A DNA stretch of 64,000 nt from Anaerolineales bacterium (GCA_016789305.1 JAEURJ010000013.1:672566-736565), one strand, 5' to 3'; shown: positions 33,712 to 42,998, counted from the stretch's first letter. Numbers and translations are program-made. The notes: generated by a model from the letters alone, not told the origin.

Positions 33712-34234
33712 TGTTTTTTATAATAATACTTATCGAAAACAAAAGAGAAAAAAGCGAATTTCGCCGAAAAAAATGTAGGGACGCACGAGTATTGAGCAAT
33801 GCCGCATGAGTATTGAGCCGTGTCTGACGGTTATTGAGCCAACAGGCTACCCTTCCCTTCCCTACATTTCCCAGTGCCAGTATCGGAATCCCCACCATAC
33901 GGCCTCTCCAAGGTAATTTTGGCCCCCGGAGCCTTCCATGGCCACGCAACCCACTAGCTGGGACGAATTTGCCCCCCTCCCCTACAACAGGTTGCTGGCT
34001 GAGCCGCCACGTGCGTGCCCCAGCTAAGATCTTCTAGTATGAACAGCCGTGCTAGGGCGCAGATCGATGCCAAAGGCAGGTTATATGGATGCTCCCCTCC
34101 CCTAGCCAGCGAGAATGGCGGTGACCAGTCCAGCTGCGCCATCACTCCAGATGCCACGCCCCCGAACGCGGGCGCAAGAGGCGACGACACCGCAGTAACC
34201 GTAAATCAATTGGTTGCAGGCGAATTGACCTCTT
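33690..34234. other. 545-bp gene-poor region between recombinase and glycoside hydrolase
   Basis: No convincing gene is present. It holds the recombinase promoter, a 99-bp inverted-repeat-bounded sequence (33771-33869), an inverted pair TAGCTGGG (33954-33961)/CCCAGCTA (34019-34026), and two direct copies of CTCCCCTCCCCTA near 33973 and 34094. The C-rich composition and repeats differ from flanking genes and suggest remnants of mobile DNA. Confidence 0.55.
33771..33869. repeat. 99-bp element: 11-bp terminal inverted repeats enclosing three 21-bp-spaced repeats
   Basis: AAATGTAGGGA (33771-33781) and its exact complement TCCCTACATTT (33859-33869) are the ends. Inside, GAGTATTGAGC occurs at 33787-33797 and 33808-33818, and a near copy (GGTTATTGAGC) at 33829-33839, exactly 21 bp apart. 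Evenly spaced repeats just inside a TGT-starting end are typical of transposase-binding sites of Mu-like transposases (IS21, Tn7-like). No coding sequence is inside. Confidence 0.6.
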
Positions 34235-37200
34235 TTATGGTGCAAGCTTATCCAGAAAAACATTTAGTAAGGGGATATTAATATCTGCCGCATCAGGATA
34301 ATGAACCAGATCGGGATACAATCCCCAAGAGCCATCATAGTCCCAATACGCGAAATTTATGTTGTTCTCCATCAGCAGATCCAGCATATCTGCCACCCAA
34401 CGTGCACCGCCAGCATCCGGATTGAGGAAAGCGGTGTGATAGACGCCGAATTCACCCACATTAATGGGAACATCATTTTGCTCTCGAAAATCAATTCCAG
34501 CAGCCAGGCGTTCTGCTAAAAAGTCACGATCGTGCCGAAGCAATTTGTCTATAGGATCGAGCTGGAAAAACTCAATCACAAAATAACAGTCAGTTCCCGA
34601 TGAAATACCCTCACCTTTCATCCATCCTCTAATCGCATATTGGGTATTAGGCTGAACTTCAATTCTATGTTGAGGAAAACCAATCCAGGCCCGATCCGTC
34701 GTTTTCCGTATGGTGAGAGAACGACCATCCTCTCCCCCTTTATAATTCTGCGGAGATAAGCCGAAAACTACCGAGCCACTATCAACGGCTTTGTAAACTG
34801 GCAGATTTGCGGTGATTGACATATTCCTCAAAACCCTAGGGGCCGATGAGCCCTCTACTGCCAAAAGCTGAAAGTCACCAAAATACGCTGTACCCTCATT
34901 ACTGTTGCAATAGATCAGCGGATCTCCAAAAATCTCGTTACCATCCTGTTTACCAGGATCTACTAGTGGACTTTGATATTCAATCCAATCAGAGGAACCT
35001 GCAGGGATGGAGATCGTACGTGAGCTAACCAAATATTTCAAACTATTCTCCCACTGTATCTCCAGAAAATCCTCGTCAGGATACGTTTTCGTATCCAATG
35101 ATCCACTTACGTTTTCATGGGTGAGATCAATCGGATGATAAAAATGGAAGTCATACATCACATTGTTGTCATTTACAGTAACAAAACGTGGAGTGTATTC
35201 GTTTATCGCCTCTACGATAATAAGATGGTTGGAATCAACCTCACGAATGGCGTTCACCACTTTTTGCATGTAGGCTTGATATACAGCAGATTCCACGTCA
35301 GCCGGCTCGTTCAATAGATCATAACCTGCAATAATATGCTCATCCTTGTAACGATCGGCAAGTGTACGCCACAAATCAGCAGTTTGTTGCTGGTTGACTG
35401 GATCATAGGAGATAGTCCCAATCCCCTGTCCAGGGACATAATGCATATTAATAATTAAATACACGCCCGCATCCTTGGCCCAGGCGATTTGCTGATCCAA
35501 CCAGGGCCACCCTACCTCGGGATTTTCCGTAAACCATTGATAAGTTAAGTTAAAACGGATCACATTGAATCCCATGTTCCGGACAGCAAAAGAATCTCGC
35601 TTTCCATGATAGGGTGCGTAGGGAAACTTGTCCGTGTAAAGGTTGTTATTGAAATTTATGCCTTTCAGGTGAAATGCTGCCTCCGATTCTCCAACCACAA
35701 GATCTTGCCCCCTGGCATGCACAAATCCATCTTGAATGGGTGCAATCACATTAGGTTGAGTTTCCTGTGTCGGAGGAAGTGCCAGCTCTGGCGAGTTTCG
35801 TTGAAACAACTGTACCAGGGTGGAATTCGGAGATTCGCTGGTATTTACATCATAGAGACCCCAGACCGCATCTCGATACGACTTCCAGGCATAACTTAAA
35901 TATGACTCGTCCAATAATTCAAACATGTCTTGCCCCCAGACTTCTCCACCATTTCCCAAGGCATTACGGGTAACACCAAAATCAACTACCATCATGGGCA
36001 AGTTATGGTATTTGCCATAATCTGTCAGTCGTTCAAACTCTCTGCGCAAATGATCTCTATCCCAAACAATTAACGAGTCTTTACCTGTATAGGAATAAAA
36101 CTCAATATTAAATTTACAGTCCGCATCGGCATTTACGTCCTCTCCACGCATCCAGCCACTAACGGTATAGCTGCGACCAGGAACAGCCTCAAATGCAAAG
36201 TTGAGATCTGCATTGGTGCCACTCGCCGGCTTACCCTCCTGATTTGGGGCAAAGAGGATCGACTGTCCAGATTCCCCCTCTGGACCCCCATCCACCTTCT
36301 CGATCATGGCACTATTATCCCCAGTCCATGGTGCCCAGAAACTGGATTGGGATAGATCAATTTCCTGAATTTCTCTTGAGGATTGTCCAGTTTCATCGAT
36401 CTCCCGAATAACGAAATTACTGAACCAGGCGGACCCCAGCAGATTGTTACAAGCAATACCCGGGATGCCAATCACTGCCTCACGATCCGCAATAAGATTC
36501 AAGGATGTGGAAGTTTCAGTCCAATCGGTAGTGCCAGCTGCAAGCTTCGGATTGCTGATAAATCCTGTCAAGCGGAATTTATCCCACCCAGGCTTGAACA
36601 GCTTGTTGTTGGGATATTGGGCACTATTACCGCTTAATTCGAGAGGCTTGAAGAAATCAAACCCCAAAACATAGTTCGTATCATCCAGATAGATAAATGT
36701 TCGATCAGGCGCCAAAGCAGCCTGGACAACCAATGGGTGTTTACTGTCAACCTTTCGAATTGCACTGGTAATCTCTTCTGCCAGTTCTTGCCATTGATTA
36801 AGTTCCAATGGAGATGGTGTATTAAATAAATCATATGCAGCAATTATGCTTTCATTTGCATATTTTTCCGCAAATTCACTCCAGAAATCAACAACGAATT
36901 CCTCTAATTCCGCGTTTGATTTGTTTGACCAAAATCTGGATTGGTTGACTTTAACAGTTGGAATCAAATAAACGCCTGCGTCTCGTGCGTAACTGATCTG
37001 TGTATCCAGCCACGGATAGTCAAACTCAACACCCTTGGGATCCAGTTCGAGTGTAAGACGGACAGTGTTAAATCCCATGGAATGTGCATCAACGTATTCT
37101 TCAGCACTGGGATCATGTGTAAAATTTATGGCTTTAATCCGGAATGGCTCCCCGCTCTCAGCATAAACAAGAGCCCGTCCATCTGTTTTGAGAAACCCAA

Positions 37201-37318
37201 CTAATTTGTCATTTTGACTTTGTGCGGCGGGGATATTGGTAGGGGTTATTGTGGCTAAGTTCTGGCAGCTTGAAATCACCAGGCTGATAATAATCATGAT
37301 CGGTATTGAAATTTTCAT
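34235..37318 (-). CDS. Lipoprotein with two GH5-like (cellulase-type) barrels, the first catalytically dead
   Basis: This 1027-residue protein has a lipoprotein signal ending VISSC (Cys18). It contains two tandem units. Each is a GH5-type TIM barrel interrupted late by a beta-sandwich insert of about 160 residues that resembles a carbohydrate-binding module (about 250-415 and 765-925). The second barrel has the acid/base Glu670 (LLNEPAD) and nucleophile Glu955 (VGEFGVY). The equivalent sites in the first barrel are Asn-Thr-Pro (Thr167) and VDFG (Asp445), so it cannot work by the GH5 mechanism. It should sit on the cell surface and cut a beta-glucan or related polysaccharide; the dead barrel may bind substrate. 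Confidence 0.88.
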   Translation of the reverse strand: MKISIPIMIIISLVISSCQNLATITPTNIPAAQSQNDKLVGFLKTDGRALVYAESGEPFRIKAINFTHDPSAEEYVDAHSMGFNTVRLTLELDPKGVEFDYPWLDTQISYARDAGVYLIPTVKVNQSRFWSNKSNAELEEFVVDFWSEFAEKYANESIIAAYDLFNTPSPLELNQWQELAEEITSAIRKVDSKHPLVVQAALAPDRTFIYLDDTNYVLGFDFFKPLELSGNSAQYPNNKLFKPGWDKFRLTGFISNPKLAAGTTDWTETSTSLNLIADREAVIGIPGIACNNLLGSAWFSNFVIREIDETGQSSREIQEIDLSQSSFWAPWTGDNSAMIEKVDGGPEGESGQSILFAPNQEGKPASGTNADLNFAFEAVPGRSYTVSGWMRGEDVNADADCKFNIEFYSYTGKDSLIVWDRDHLRREFERLTDYGKYHNLPMMVVDFGVTRNALGNGGEVWGQDMFELLDESYLSYAWKSYRDAVWGLYDVNTSESPNSTLVQLFQRNSPELALPPTQETQPNVIAPIQDGFVHARGQDLVVGESEAAFHLKGINFNNNLYTDKFPYAPYHGKRDSFAVRNMGFNVIRFNLTYQWFTENPEVGWPWLDQQIAWAKDAGVYLIINMHYVPGQGIGTISYDPVNQQQTADLWRTLADRYKDEHIIAGYDLLNEPADVESAVYQAYMQKVVNAIREVDSNHLIIVEAINEYTPRFVTVNDNNVMYDFHFYHPIDLTHENVSGSLDTKTYPDEDFLEIQWENSLKYLVSSRTISIPAGSSDWIEYQSPLVDPGKQDGNEIFGDPLIYCNSNEGTAYFGDFQLLAVEGSSAPRVLRNMSITANLPVYKAVDSGSVVFGLSPQNYKGGEDGRSLTIRKTTDRAWIGFPQHRIEVQPNTQYAIRGWMKGEGISSGTDCYFVIEFFQLDPIDKLLRHDRDFLAERLAAGIDFREQNDVPINVGEFGVYHTAFLNPDAGGARWVADMLDLLMENNINFAYWDYDGSWGLYPDLVHYPDAADINIPLLNVFLDKLAP

Positions 37319-37372
37319 TATTCCACCTTGTTTTTTATGCGTTACTCGAAAAAGATATTTTACTTCATACCA

Positions 37373-38503
37373 TTAGGCGGCTTTCGTCTTTCGCAGTATG
37401 CCTTCTAAAAGCGAGAGTGCCTCTTCCAGTAATGGGATGGGTAGAAAGCCAAATCCTAACCGAAAGACTCTTTTCTGCTCGCCAAACCATTCGCCAGATG
37501 CAAGCTGGACTTGATGATTGCCGGCCTGGGTATAAAAGGCGTCCACTGCTGCATCGCTGAACATATCTAGCTTCAGCCGAACACAGCAGAGCGCACCAGC
37601 ACTGGGACGTATCCATTCAATAAACTCTGCGTTTTTCTGGACCCAGCCCTCAACAATTGTCACCCCTTTTTGAAGCAGTGCTTTTCGTTTATCAAGTATG
37701 CCCTGACTATTTTTCAGAATATGAAGCCCAACCAATTCGTCCATGACGGAGCAGGAGATGACCGTGTTCATTTTTGCCAACGCCAATTGCTCAAGCAATT
37801 CAGCATCATTGCAGGTCAGCCAACCCAATCGAATGCCAGGCGCTCCATGGCATTTCGATAAAGATGTCGTGGTGAGCACACGTGGAGAAAATCCGGCCAT
37901 GGAAACGGCCGCTTGATTATCGCCATAGGTCGCTTCCCGATAGGTTTCGTCGATCAAAATGTAGGCTTTCGGGCATTTCTCCTCGATCAAATTGATGGCG
38001 GCTTCGAGATTCTTTCGTGGTGTTGATGTGCCTGAAGGATTGTGCGGCGTGACGAATACGACAAGCCTGGTCTGGTCAGACAGTACTGAGGCTAGTCTTT
38101 CCACACTGAGTCTATATCCTTCATCGAAAGAAAGTGGAAGTACCTGTTTGGTTGCCCCGAGGGCTGAGATAATATCCATGGTTGGCGGGAAATTCGGAGT
38201 GACAGTAACAACTTCATCGCCCAAACTGCACAACGAGAACGCTGTGAGGAAGATGCTGCCTGCAGCACCATTAGTGATCAGCACGTTGTCGGCCAAAATC
38301 CCTGTTCGACGCGCAATCTCATTTCGTAGAGGCTCATATCCTCGTGAGGTCCCATAGCCCAATTCAAGCTCTTTAAGTTTTGCAAGAAATGCATCATCTA
38401 CAATTTTCCCGAAAGTAAGGTTTGTTGCAGTACTTTCAGCGAGATTGAATTTGAGATTTACATCTAAAAGCGAAATAATTTCATTGGGCGGGAATTTTGC
38501 CAT
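37373..38503 (-). CDS. Class I/II PLP-dependent aminotransferase
   Basis: The 376-residue protein has the fold-type I pattern: LGYGTSRGYEPLRNEIARRTG, ITNGAAGSIFL, VTPNFPPT, VTPHNPSGT, YILIDETYREATY, and the PLP-lysine segment TTTSLSKCHGAPGIRLGWLT, followed by the Arg in FRLGFGFLP for the substrate carboxylate. It resembles aspartate/aromatic aminotransferases and related capreomycidine-synthase-like proteins. The substrate is not determined. It stands alone between the glycoside hydrolase and the accessory island. Confidence 0.92.
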   Translation of the reverse strand: MAKFPPNEIISLLDVNLKFNLAESTATNLTFGKIVDDAFLAKLKELELGYGTSRGYEPLRNEIARRTGILADNVLITNGAAGSIFLTAFSLCSLGDEVVTVTPNFPPTMDIISALGATKQVLPLSFDEGYRLSVERLASVLSDQTRLVVFVTPHNPSGTSTPRKNLEAAINLIEEKCPKAYILIDETYREATYGDNQAAVSMAGFSPRVLTTTSLSKCHGAPGIRLGWLTCNDAELLEQLALAKMNTVISCSVMDELVGLHILKNSQGILDKRKALLQKGVTIVEGWVQKNAEFIEWIRPSAGALCCVRLKLDMFSDAAVDAFYTQAGNHQVQLASGEWFGEQKRVFRLGFGFLPIPLLEEALSLLEGILRKTKAA

Positions 38504-38741
38504 GGGGATCCTTTATAGTCCGATGATCGCTAGTCTCAGATCAATCCATTGTGTATAATGCTGTTGTCTGTTGTTAGGATGCCCCCCTCATCCTGGCAGC
38601 AGACACTTTGTTTTACGTACCTTGCGTACCCGGTCAATGATTCTCGCCAGCCAAACCCATTTATTATACCGAGCAGGGATTCTAAAATGGGAACTATTGA
38701 ATTCATGGAATTCGAGCGGCTCAGTTGCGGCCAAAAATGTC

Positions 38742-39311
38742 ATGAAATGTGTAGAACGTCATGAAAATGATGTGCAAATATTGGATGCTGTTAGAAACAT
38801 TGTCATATCTACTGAGTCACTGGCCTTTGCCTCTGAAATAACTTCAAGATTGCTCTCAAATGACTACATGATTCAGCTCCCTAAAGAGGAAAAGGAAGCG
38901 GTGAAATCAATAATGATTAAGAGATTGCATGAAGAAGTATTAAAATCCAAGCAAAATATATTTGCAACATATCCCACCTCCTACTATCGTATTCTAAGCC
39001 CATGGCGCTCAGATCAAATATTGGGAGAAAAGGATGTCGTTACAAATTATGTTTATGAACAATTGCCTCGAGACACGAGTGTGCTCCCGAAAATTTTGCT
39101 AAACAATGCAACATTTAATATCCCAACATATACTATTCACAGCTTTGAATTTGAGCGCTTAGAGAGCGAATATGATATCGACCTGCTGTTTTCGATATTA
39201 CAGGAACAGGAAGCCGCTGCTAGTTATTCTCAAATTGAGCAAGAAGTAATTACTGCTTTCAAATCATTCATGATTAAAAGGAATGACAGAGCTAATAAAT
39301 TAATTCTCTGA
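38742..39311 (+). pseudogene. Hypothetical protein, probably a C-terminal gene remnant
   Basis: The frame is open from 38559, but the first 55 codons read like non-coding DNA and no start has a ribosome-binding site. From the ATG at 38742 (MKCVERHENDVQILDAV) the sequence is a plausible soluble helical protein of 189 residues, ending KRNDRANKLIL. It has no recognisable family; the composition would fit the C-terminal end of a larger accessory protein such as a P-loop NTPase. It converges with dinD. I consider it a truncated gene left at the island's edge, but a short intact gene is possible. Confidence 0.4.
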
Positions 39312-39344
39312 ATGATTAAGATTAAGGAAGTCAGCCGCCTTCGC

Positions 39345-40160
39345 TTATGCCTTCATGTGCATTCTCCTAAAATGTTCGAGGTCCTCCCCAATTCTCTTTA
39401 TATCTTCCGCAACGGGCAATGCCTCAGGCTGAATACCACGCTTGAGCAACATATTATGCAACGCCCGACTATTCTCAAGGTATTCCATGGAAATCTGGGG
39501 CTCCCCTACCAATTCCTTCTGCCTAATATTATGCAGGGTTATCTCGATAGCCAGATCGGTCACCATAATTGGCAAATTACTCACGAAGTCTGCCAGATAT
39601 ACATCTTTCGGCAATCCTAGGATCTCTTCCATTTCCCTTGGAGAATAGCTACCGAATAATTCTTCATCGCCCATAATACGGATAAGCTCAATGTATTCGT
39701 CATCGGTACCGCGCTCGTAGATAATATTTGACAGCTCATTCTCTGATTTGGATAACAACGATAGTCTCTCCAGATCCAAAAGGCGCTGTTCAATTGCTTC
39801 CAACTTGCGAGACTGCATGGAGAAATATACCTGAGCAAAAGCAATCGTCTTGTTGCTTGAGATCGTGTTTTGTGTGATCAAATAAGAGGCATATCGCGTT
39901 AATCCCACCTCATCCACTTCTCGTGTCCCACCTTTGCCTGGAGTCAATTCTCCGCTGCCATAAGAAAAATGATCGCGTACCGGAAAGCCCGCACCTTCGC
40001 ATAATACCTTTGCCTTCTCGACAATAGTTATAAAGCTGCGCCAATCCACATAGCCTAAGATGTGATGCAATACGTGCCCACTCCAATATCCAATCCCCCG
40101 GTAGTGGTAGCGAGCAAGTTCCAGTTTTTGAAAGAGTTGAATGTTCAAGTCTTGTTCCAT
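39345..40160 (-). CDS. dinD: DinD-family DNA-damage-inducible protein
   Basis: This 271-residue protein aligns in pattern with E. coli DinD: a BRO-N-like start (YWSGHVLHHILGYVDWRSFITIVEKAKVLCEGAG, short stretches recognisable), DHF, the LTRYASYLITQN motif, AFAQVYFSMQSRKLE, and the C-terminal SMEYLENSRALHNML. E. coli DinD is LexA-controlled and inhibits RecA-mediated strand exchange. Here the gene lies next to a Tn7-like transposition module and a small Xre regulator, under a strong promoter whose start point lies in a 34-bp dyad. An AGGATAACT ribosome-binding site precedes the ATG. Confidence 0.85.
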   Translation of the reverse strand: MEQDLNIQLFQKLELARYHYRGIGYWSGHVLHHILGYVDWRSFITIVEKAKVLCEGAGFPVRDHFSYGSGELTPGKGGTREVDEVGLTRYASYLITQNTISSNKTIAFAQVYFSMQSRKLEAIEQRLLDLERLSLLSKSENELSNIIYERGTDDEYIELIRIMGDEELFGSYSPREMEEILGLPKDVYLADFVSNLPIMVTDLAIEITLHNIRQKELVGEPQISMEYLENSRALHNMLLKRGIQPEALPVAEDIKRIGEDLEHFRRMHMKA

Positions 40161-40190
40161 AGTTATCCTGATCTAGCGTCAGTTATAACG

Positions 40191-40267
40191 CCATTGACAC
40201 ACCAATGGCTGCAAAGTAACATAAGTCAGGCATTGATCCCGGTTCGCCACCATAATTCAATGCCTGA
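40191..40267. promoter_or_regulatory. Two inverted repeats in the dinD leader region
   Basis: CCATTG/CAATGG at 40191-40208 (six-base spacer), and TCAGGCATTGA (40226-40236) with its exact complement (40257-40267) 20 bases apart. Both carry CATTG. They lie in the predicted 170-base dinD transcript leader and could be protein-binding sites, RNA structure or transposase sites. Confidence 0.5.
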
Positions 40268-40300
40268 CCACTAAAGTAGAGCCGCTTTTGACCACGGCAT

Positions 40301-40334
40301 CTATAGCGTCGAGCATTAATGCTTGACGCTATAG
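40301..40334. promoter_or_regulatory. 34-bp dyad operator at the dinD transcription start
   Basis: CTATAGCGTC at one end and GACGCTATAG at the other enclose GAGCATTAATGCTT; only one pair is mismatched. It begins just downstream of the minus-strand -10 box at 40336-40341, so a bound repressor would block dinD. The divergent Xre protein is the nearest candidate. Confidence 0.6.
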
Positions 40335-40335
40335 C

Positions 40336-40364
40336 AGTATATAAGCCTGTCTTTTATTTGTCAA
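40336..40364 (-). promoter_or_regulatory. Strong promoter reading toward dinD
   Basis: On the minus strand TTGACA (40359-40364), 17-base spacer, TATACT (40336-40341). The start point near 40329 is within the 34-bp dyad. Confidence 0.7.
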
Positions 40365-40406
40365 GCGACTCCCTACCATAACCACCTTACCCTGGGAGCA
40401 GCCAGC

Positions 40407-40613
40407 ATGATCAAGATTAAAGTATCCGAACTTATGGAGAAACATGACATGAATGTTTCGGATCTTATGCGAAAAGCAGATATTGCATATACAACAGCCC
40501 ATCGACTGTACACGGGTAATGGGGATTCCGTTTCCTATGAGGTACTGAATTCTATATGCAAACTATTCAATGTCCAAGTCAAAGACATCCTGGAGTATGT
40601 GCCGGATGAATAA
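40407..40613 (+). CDS. Small Xre-family HTH regulator
   Basis: The 68-residue protein is essentially one Cro/CI-type HTH domain (VSELMEKHDMNVSDLMRKADIAYTTAHRLY, shown here in part; then ICKLFNVQVKDILEYVP). Such minimal Xre proteins bind short dyads as dimers. It lies divergently from dinD, with palindromes between, so regulation of dinD and itself is likely. It converges with tniQ and is separated from it by 35 bases. Confidence 0.88.
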   Translation: MIKIKVSELMEKHDMNVSDLMRKADIAYTTAHRLYTGNGDSVSYEVLNSICKLFNVQVKDILEYVPDE

Positions 40614-40648
40614 AACTGGGAGGATCGGTATTCCCTGGATATCCAAAC

Positions 40649-42049
40649 TTACTCATTCAGTTCCCTGCCATTGAAAATTGCAACTACTTTGGCTAGATCC
40701 TTGTCTTGTTTTTCATAATATTTCCGATGTCTATTTCGGATATAACTAACCAGATGTTCAAACACCGCCTCGATTTTGACATCCTTTGTGCCCTTCATAC
40801 TTTCCACTAAATCTTGATTTAACAAACCAATTATTAGGTGAAGCCTGTGATAGTCGCCTGATTGAGAAGGAAGCGTGAAACTCGGTGGGAAAATTATTCG
40901 AACCGAATTCTCGTCAAGCAAATAACGATTTACGAAATTTAACGAAAAAAATTGAAGAACAAAAAATATTAATTGCCAATTGATATGCCTGGATTCAACC
41001 AAGCGAGGATTTACACTCCTTAGATCTTCAGCCACCATAAGGCAAGCGGCTGCCAACGTTTTCGCATTTGGAACAGGAATCTCAAGGACCCTGGCAATTT
41101 CTTTAGCACTGATTTGTCGATGCCAATTCTTGAAAGTAGAAATAAAGGATTGTTTCGTGCAGATAAAGATATCTCCATTACAGAACAAACCAATCCCAAG
41201 TACATAATCAACGAAATATCGTGACAAGCCCGTCACAACTGCGATACTGTCTTCACCAAGGAAAGTTCTTCGACCAAACCAAATCCTGTATAGATGGCTA
41301 CATAGATTCCTATCCAGAAAATTATTCTCGAATGCTGTCTTCAAAAAAAATAAAAACTCATGGGGCAAATCTTTCAGCGTGGAAATTGTTCGGGGTAGAT
41401 CCGTTTCTACTAGATCAGCTCGCATAACAGACTGAAACATCAAAATAATTCGTGAATATGCTTCCTTATTAAAGTATTTGCGCAACTTCCAGGGAATCTT
41501 AATATCTCCGGTCAGTAGGGCTTGCAGGATCAATTGATCCTGCAAGCCCTCTTTGGTAATCGCTTCCCCATCCTGGATGTTACCCATTAGGCTGTGACCA
41601 CATAAATGACATTTTGCTTCAACAATATCCTTAATGCTCAATGATCTGGTGCAACCTGGGCATGACCTTTCAAGAGTACGCTGATGCTTTGTACATGTCG
41701 TTACTCTGGATACCATCCAGACAAGCTCATGATACGGATGCTTTACGTTTAAGCATTCGGGACAATACTGCGCCTTGGAGAAAGGCAACAGTTCCATTCC
41801 CTCTATGCCAGACAAGGGAATCCACTTTTCACAACTACAGTAAGCAAGAATCTTCAGGTTCAACCCTGTGACGTGATGAAGAAACTGCAAATCAAAATAT
41901 AAGCTGTCATACCGGTACGCAGAAGACATAGTCCCCAGGTAGCGGTAAAAGCTGTAAAACGTGTAATCATTTAGCTCTGCCAGGCGGATCAAAAGTGAAT
42001 GTATAGATTCTCCAGGCAACGGCTTTTCTCGAAGCACCACATAACTCAT
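40649..42049 (-). CDS. tniQ: TniQ/TnsD-family transposition target-selection protein
   Basis: The 466-residue protein begins with the TniQ signature (REKPLPGESIHSLLIRLAE) and has zinc-binding pairs CPEC, CTKHQ, CPGC and CHLCGH between residues about 95 and 155. The remaining 300 residues are a helical C-terminal part, as in TnsD. TniQ/TnsD proteins connect a target site to TnsC. The length is nearer to TnsD (site-specific DNA targeting) than to the short TniQ of CRISPR-associated transposons, and no cas gene or CRISPR is present. It is the last gene of the tnsA-B-C-tniQ operon, 14 bases after tnsC. Confidence 0.9.
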   Translation of the reverse strand: MSYVVLREKPLPGESIHSLLIRLAELNDYTFYSFYRYLGTMSSAYRYDSLYFDLQFLHHVTGLNLKILAYCSCEKWIPLSGIEGMELLPFSKAQYCPECLNVKHPYHELVWMVSRVTTCTKHQRTLERSCPGCTRSLSIKDIVEAKCHLCGHSLMGNIQDGEAITKEGLQDQLILQALLTGDIKIPWKLRKYFNKEAYSRIILMFQSVMRADLVETDLPRTISTLKDLPHEFLFFLKTAFENNFLDRNLCSHLYRIWFGRRTFLGEDSIAVVTGLSRYFVDYVLGIGLFCNGDIFICTKQSFISTFKNWHRQISAKEIARVLEIPVPNAKTLAAACLMVAEDLRSVNPRLVESRHINWQLIFFVLQFFSLNFVNRYLLDENSVRIIFPPSFTLPSQSGDYHRLHLIIGLLNQDLVESMKGTKDVKIEAVFEHLVSYIRNRHRKYYEKQDKDLAKVVAIFNGRELNE

Positions 42050-42063
42050 CGCAGGAATCCTAA

Positions 42064-42984
42064 TTAGTCATTTGTGAAGGGATTTTTTATCCCACGTCGC
42101 TCGGAAGCCAATCTTTTCCGAAAAGCGAGATGTAACAGCTCCTCATCCACTCGATCAACCCCACGATTGACTGCCTCTATGGCTGCGTAACGGATTAACT
42201 CCATGATATAGCCAATTAAGCCGCCCGTGGCAATATGGATCTTGTGTGCCGTGCGCAGTTCCGACAGACCCGATTTTTCTGGAAACGGTAATAACACTTC
42301 CACCGAGTAAATAAATTTCCTGAAAGTCTTGATCGTTTCGGGGTTATCAGTGTCGAACTGAAAAGCGTACACTTCCTCCGGATCCGGGAAAAGCCTGCCA
42401 AGCTGCTCGTTGGATTCGAGCAACACTTCAGATCTGCCCTTAATCCCCGAGAGCACACAAGAGATCTTACTCTCTTTGATAAACGTCTTGATCCAATCAC
42501 TGGTCATGGCAGTCACTTTAATTTGACCTGGCTCCAACATGTCGTGAATATCATCCAACATCAGCATGCGCGTTTTGGATTCCCTGACATATGTAGTAAT
42601 CCTCGAGGACTTACGTGCAAGCGAGCCAGTAGCTGCTAGCGGATCGCCATAAGCCTTGAGCATGGAAGTCATAAAATTCCCCACATTCGCTGGCTTTTCG
42701 ATGGGAACTCGTAATACGGGAACGATGTCGCATTTTTCCCCGGGCTGTCTTGGATGCTGCGCGACAAATTGATCCAGCAGAGTTGATTTCCCTGCTCCAG
42801 TAGGCCCAACCAACATCAGTCCGGTTGGCTGAGGATTACCGGCGATACAACTATTGAGACATCGATCAAGTTCAATCAATATCTCCTCGCCGCGTTCATA
42901 CTGGATTCGGATCTTGTAGATCAAACTGATCTTCTCCGCCTTCGAGAGGGCTAATATCTGATCACGTGTGAGTTTGGTTGTCAT
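42064..42984 (-). CDS. tnsC: TnsC/TniB-family AAA+ transposition regulator
   Basis: The 306-residue protein has Walker A GPTGAGKST (residues 60-68), Walker B RMLMLDDIHDML, and sensor-region segments typical of TniB/TnsC (SCVLSGIKGRSEVLLESNEQLGRLF). It should form an ATP-dependent filament on target DNA that recruits the TnsAB transposase and is placed by TniQ. At about 300 residues it is shorter than Tn7 TnsC (555) and closer to TniB and to V-K TnsC, lacking the large flanking domains that bind TnsA in Tn7. Confidence 0.92.
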   Translation of the reverse strand: MTTKLTRDQILALSKAEKISLIYKIRIQYERGEEILIELDRCLNSCIAGNPQPTGLMLVGPTGAGKSTLLDQFVAQHPRQPGEKCDIVPVLRVPIEKPANVGNFMTSMLKAYGDPLAATGSLARKSSRITTYVRESKTRMLMLDDIHDMLEPGQIKVTAMTSDWIKTFIKESKISCVLSGIKGRSEVLLESNEQLGRLFPDPEEVYAFQFDTDNPETIKTFRKFIYSVEVLLPFPEKSGLSELRTAHKIHIATGGLIGYIMELIRYAAIEAVNRGVDRVDEELLHLAFRKRLASERRGIKNPFTND

Positions 42985-42998
42985 GGTTGCATTCTCCG

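Noticed and set aside
33690..34234. Integron attC site next to the tyrosine recombinase
   Set aside because: The region has inverted repeats (TAGCTGGG/CCCAGCTA), but no RYYYAAC...GTTRRRY pair in the right order, and the recombinase has an Xer-like length and no evident integron-specific insertion.
34015..34281. 88-residue ORF on the plus strand, and a 78-residue ORF opposite (33954-34190)
   Set aside because: Composition is Pro/Ala/Gly-rich from C-rich DNA, no ribosome-binding site, and the first overlaps the glycoside hydrolase end.
40226..40267. tRNA-like remnant (GGTTCG within the inverted repeat)
   Set aside because: Only a GGTTCGCC string is present; no cloverleaf arms could be drawn.
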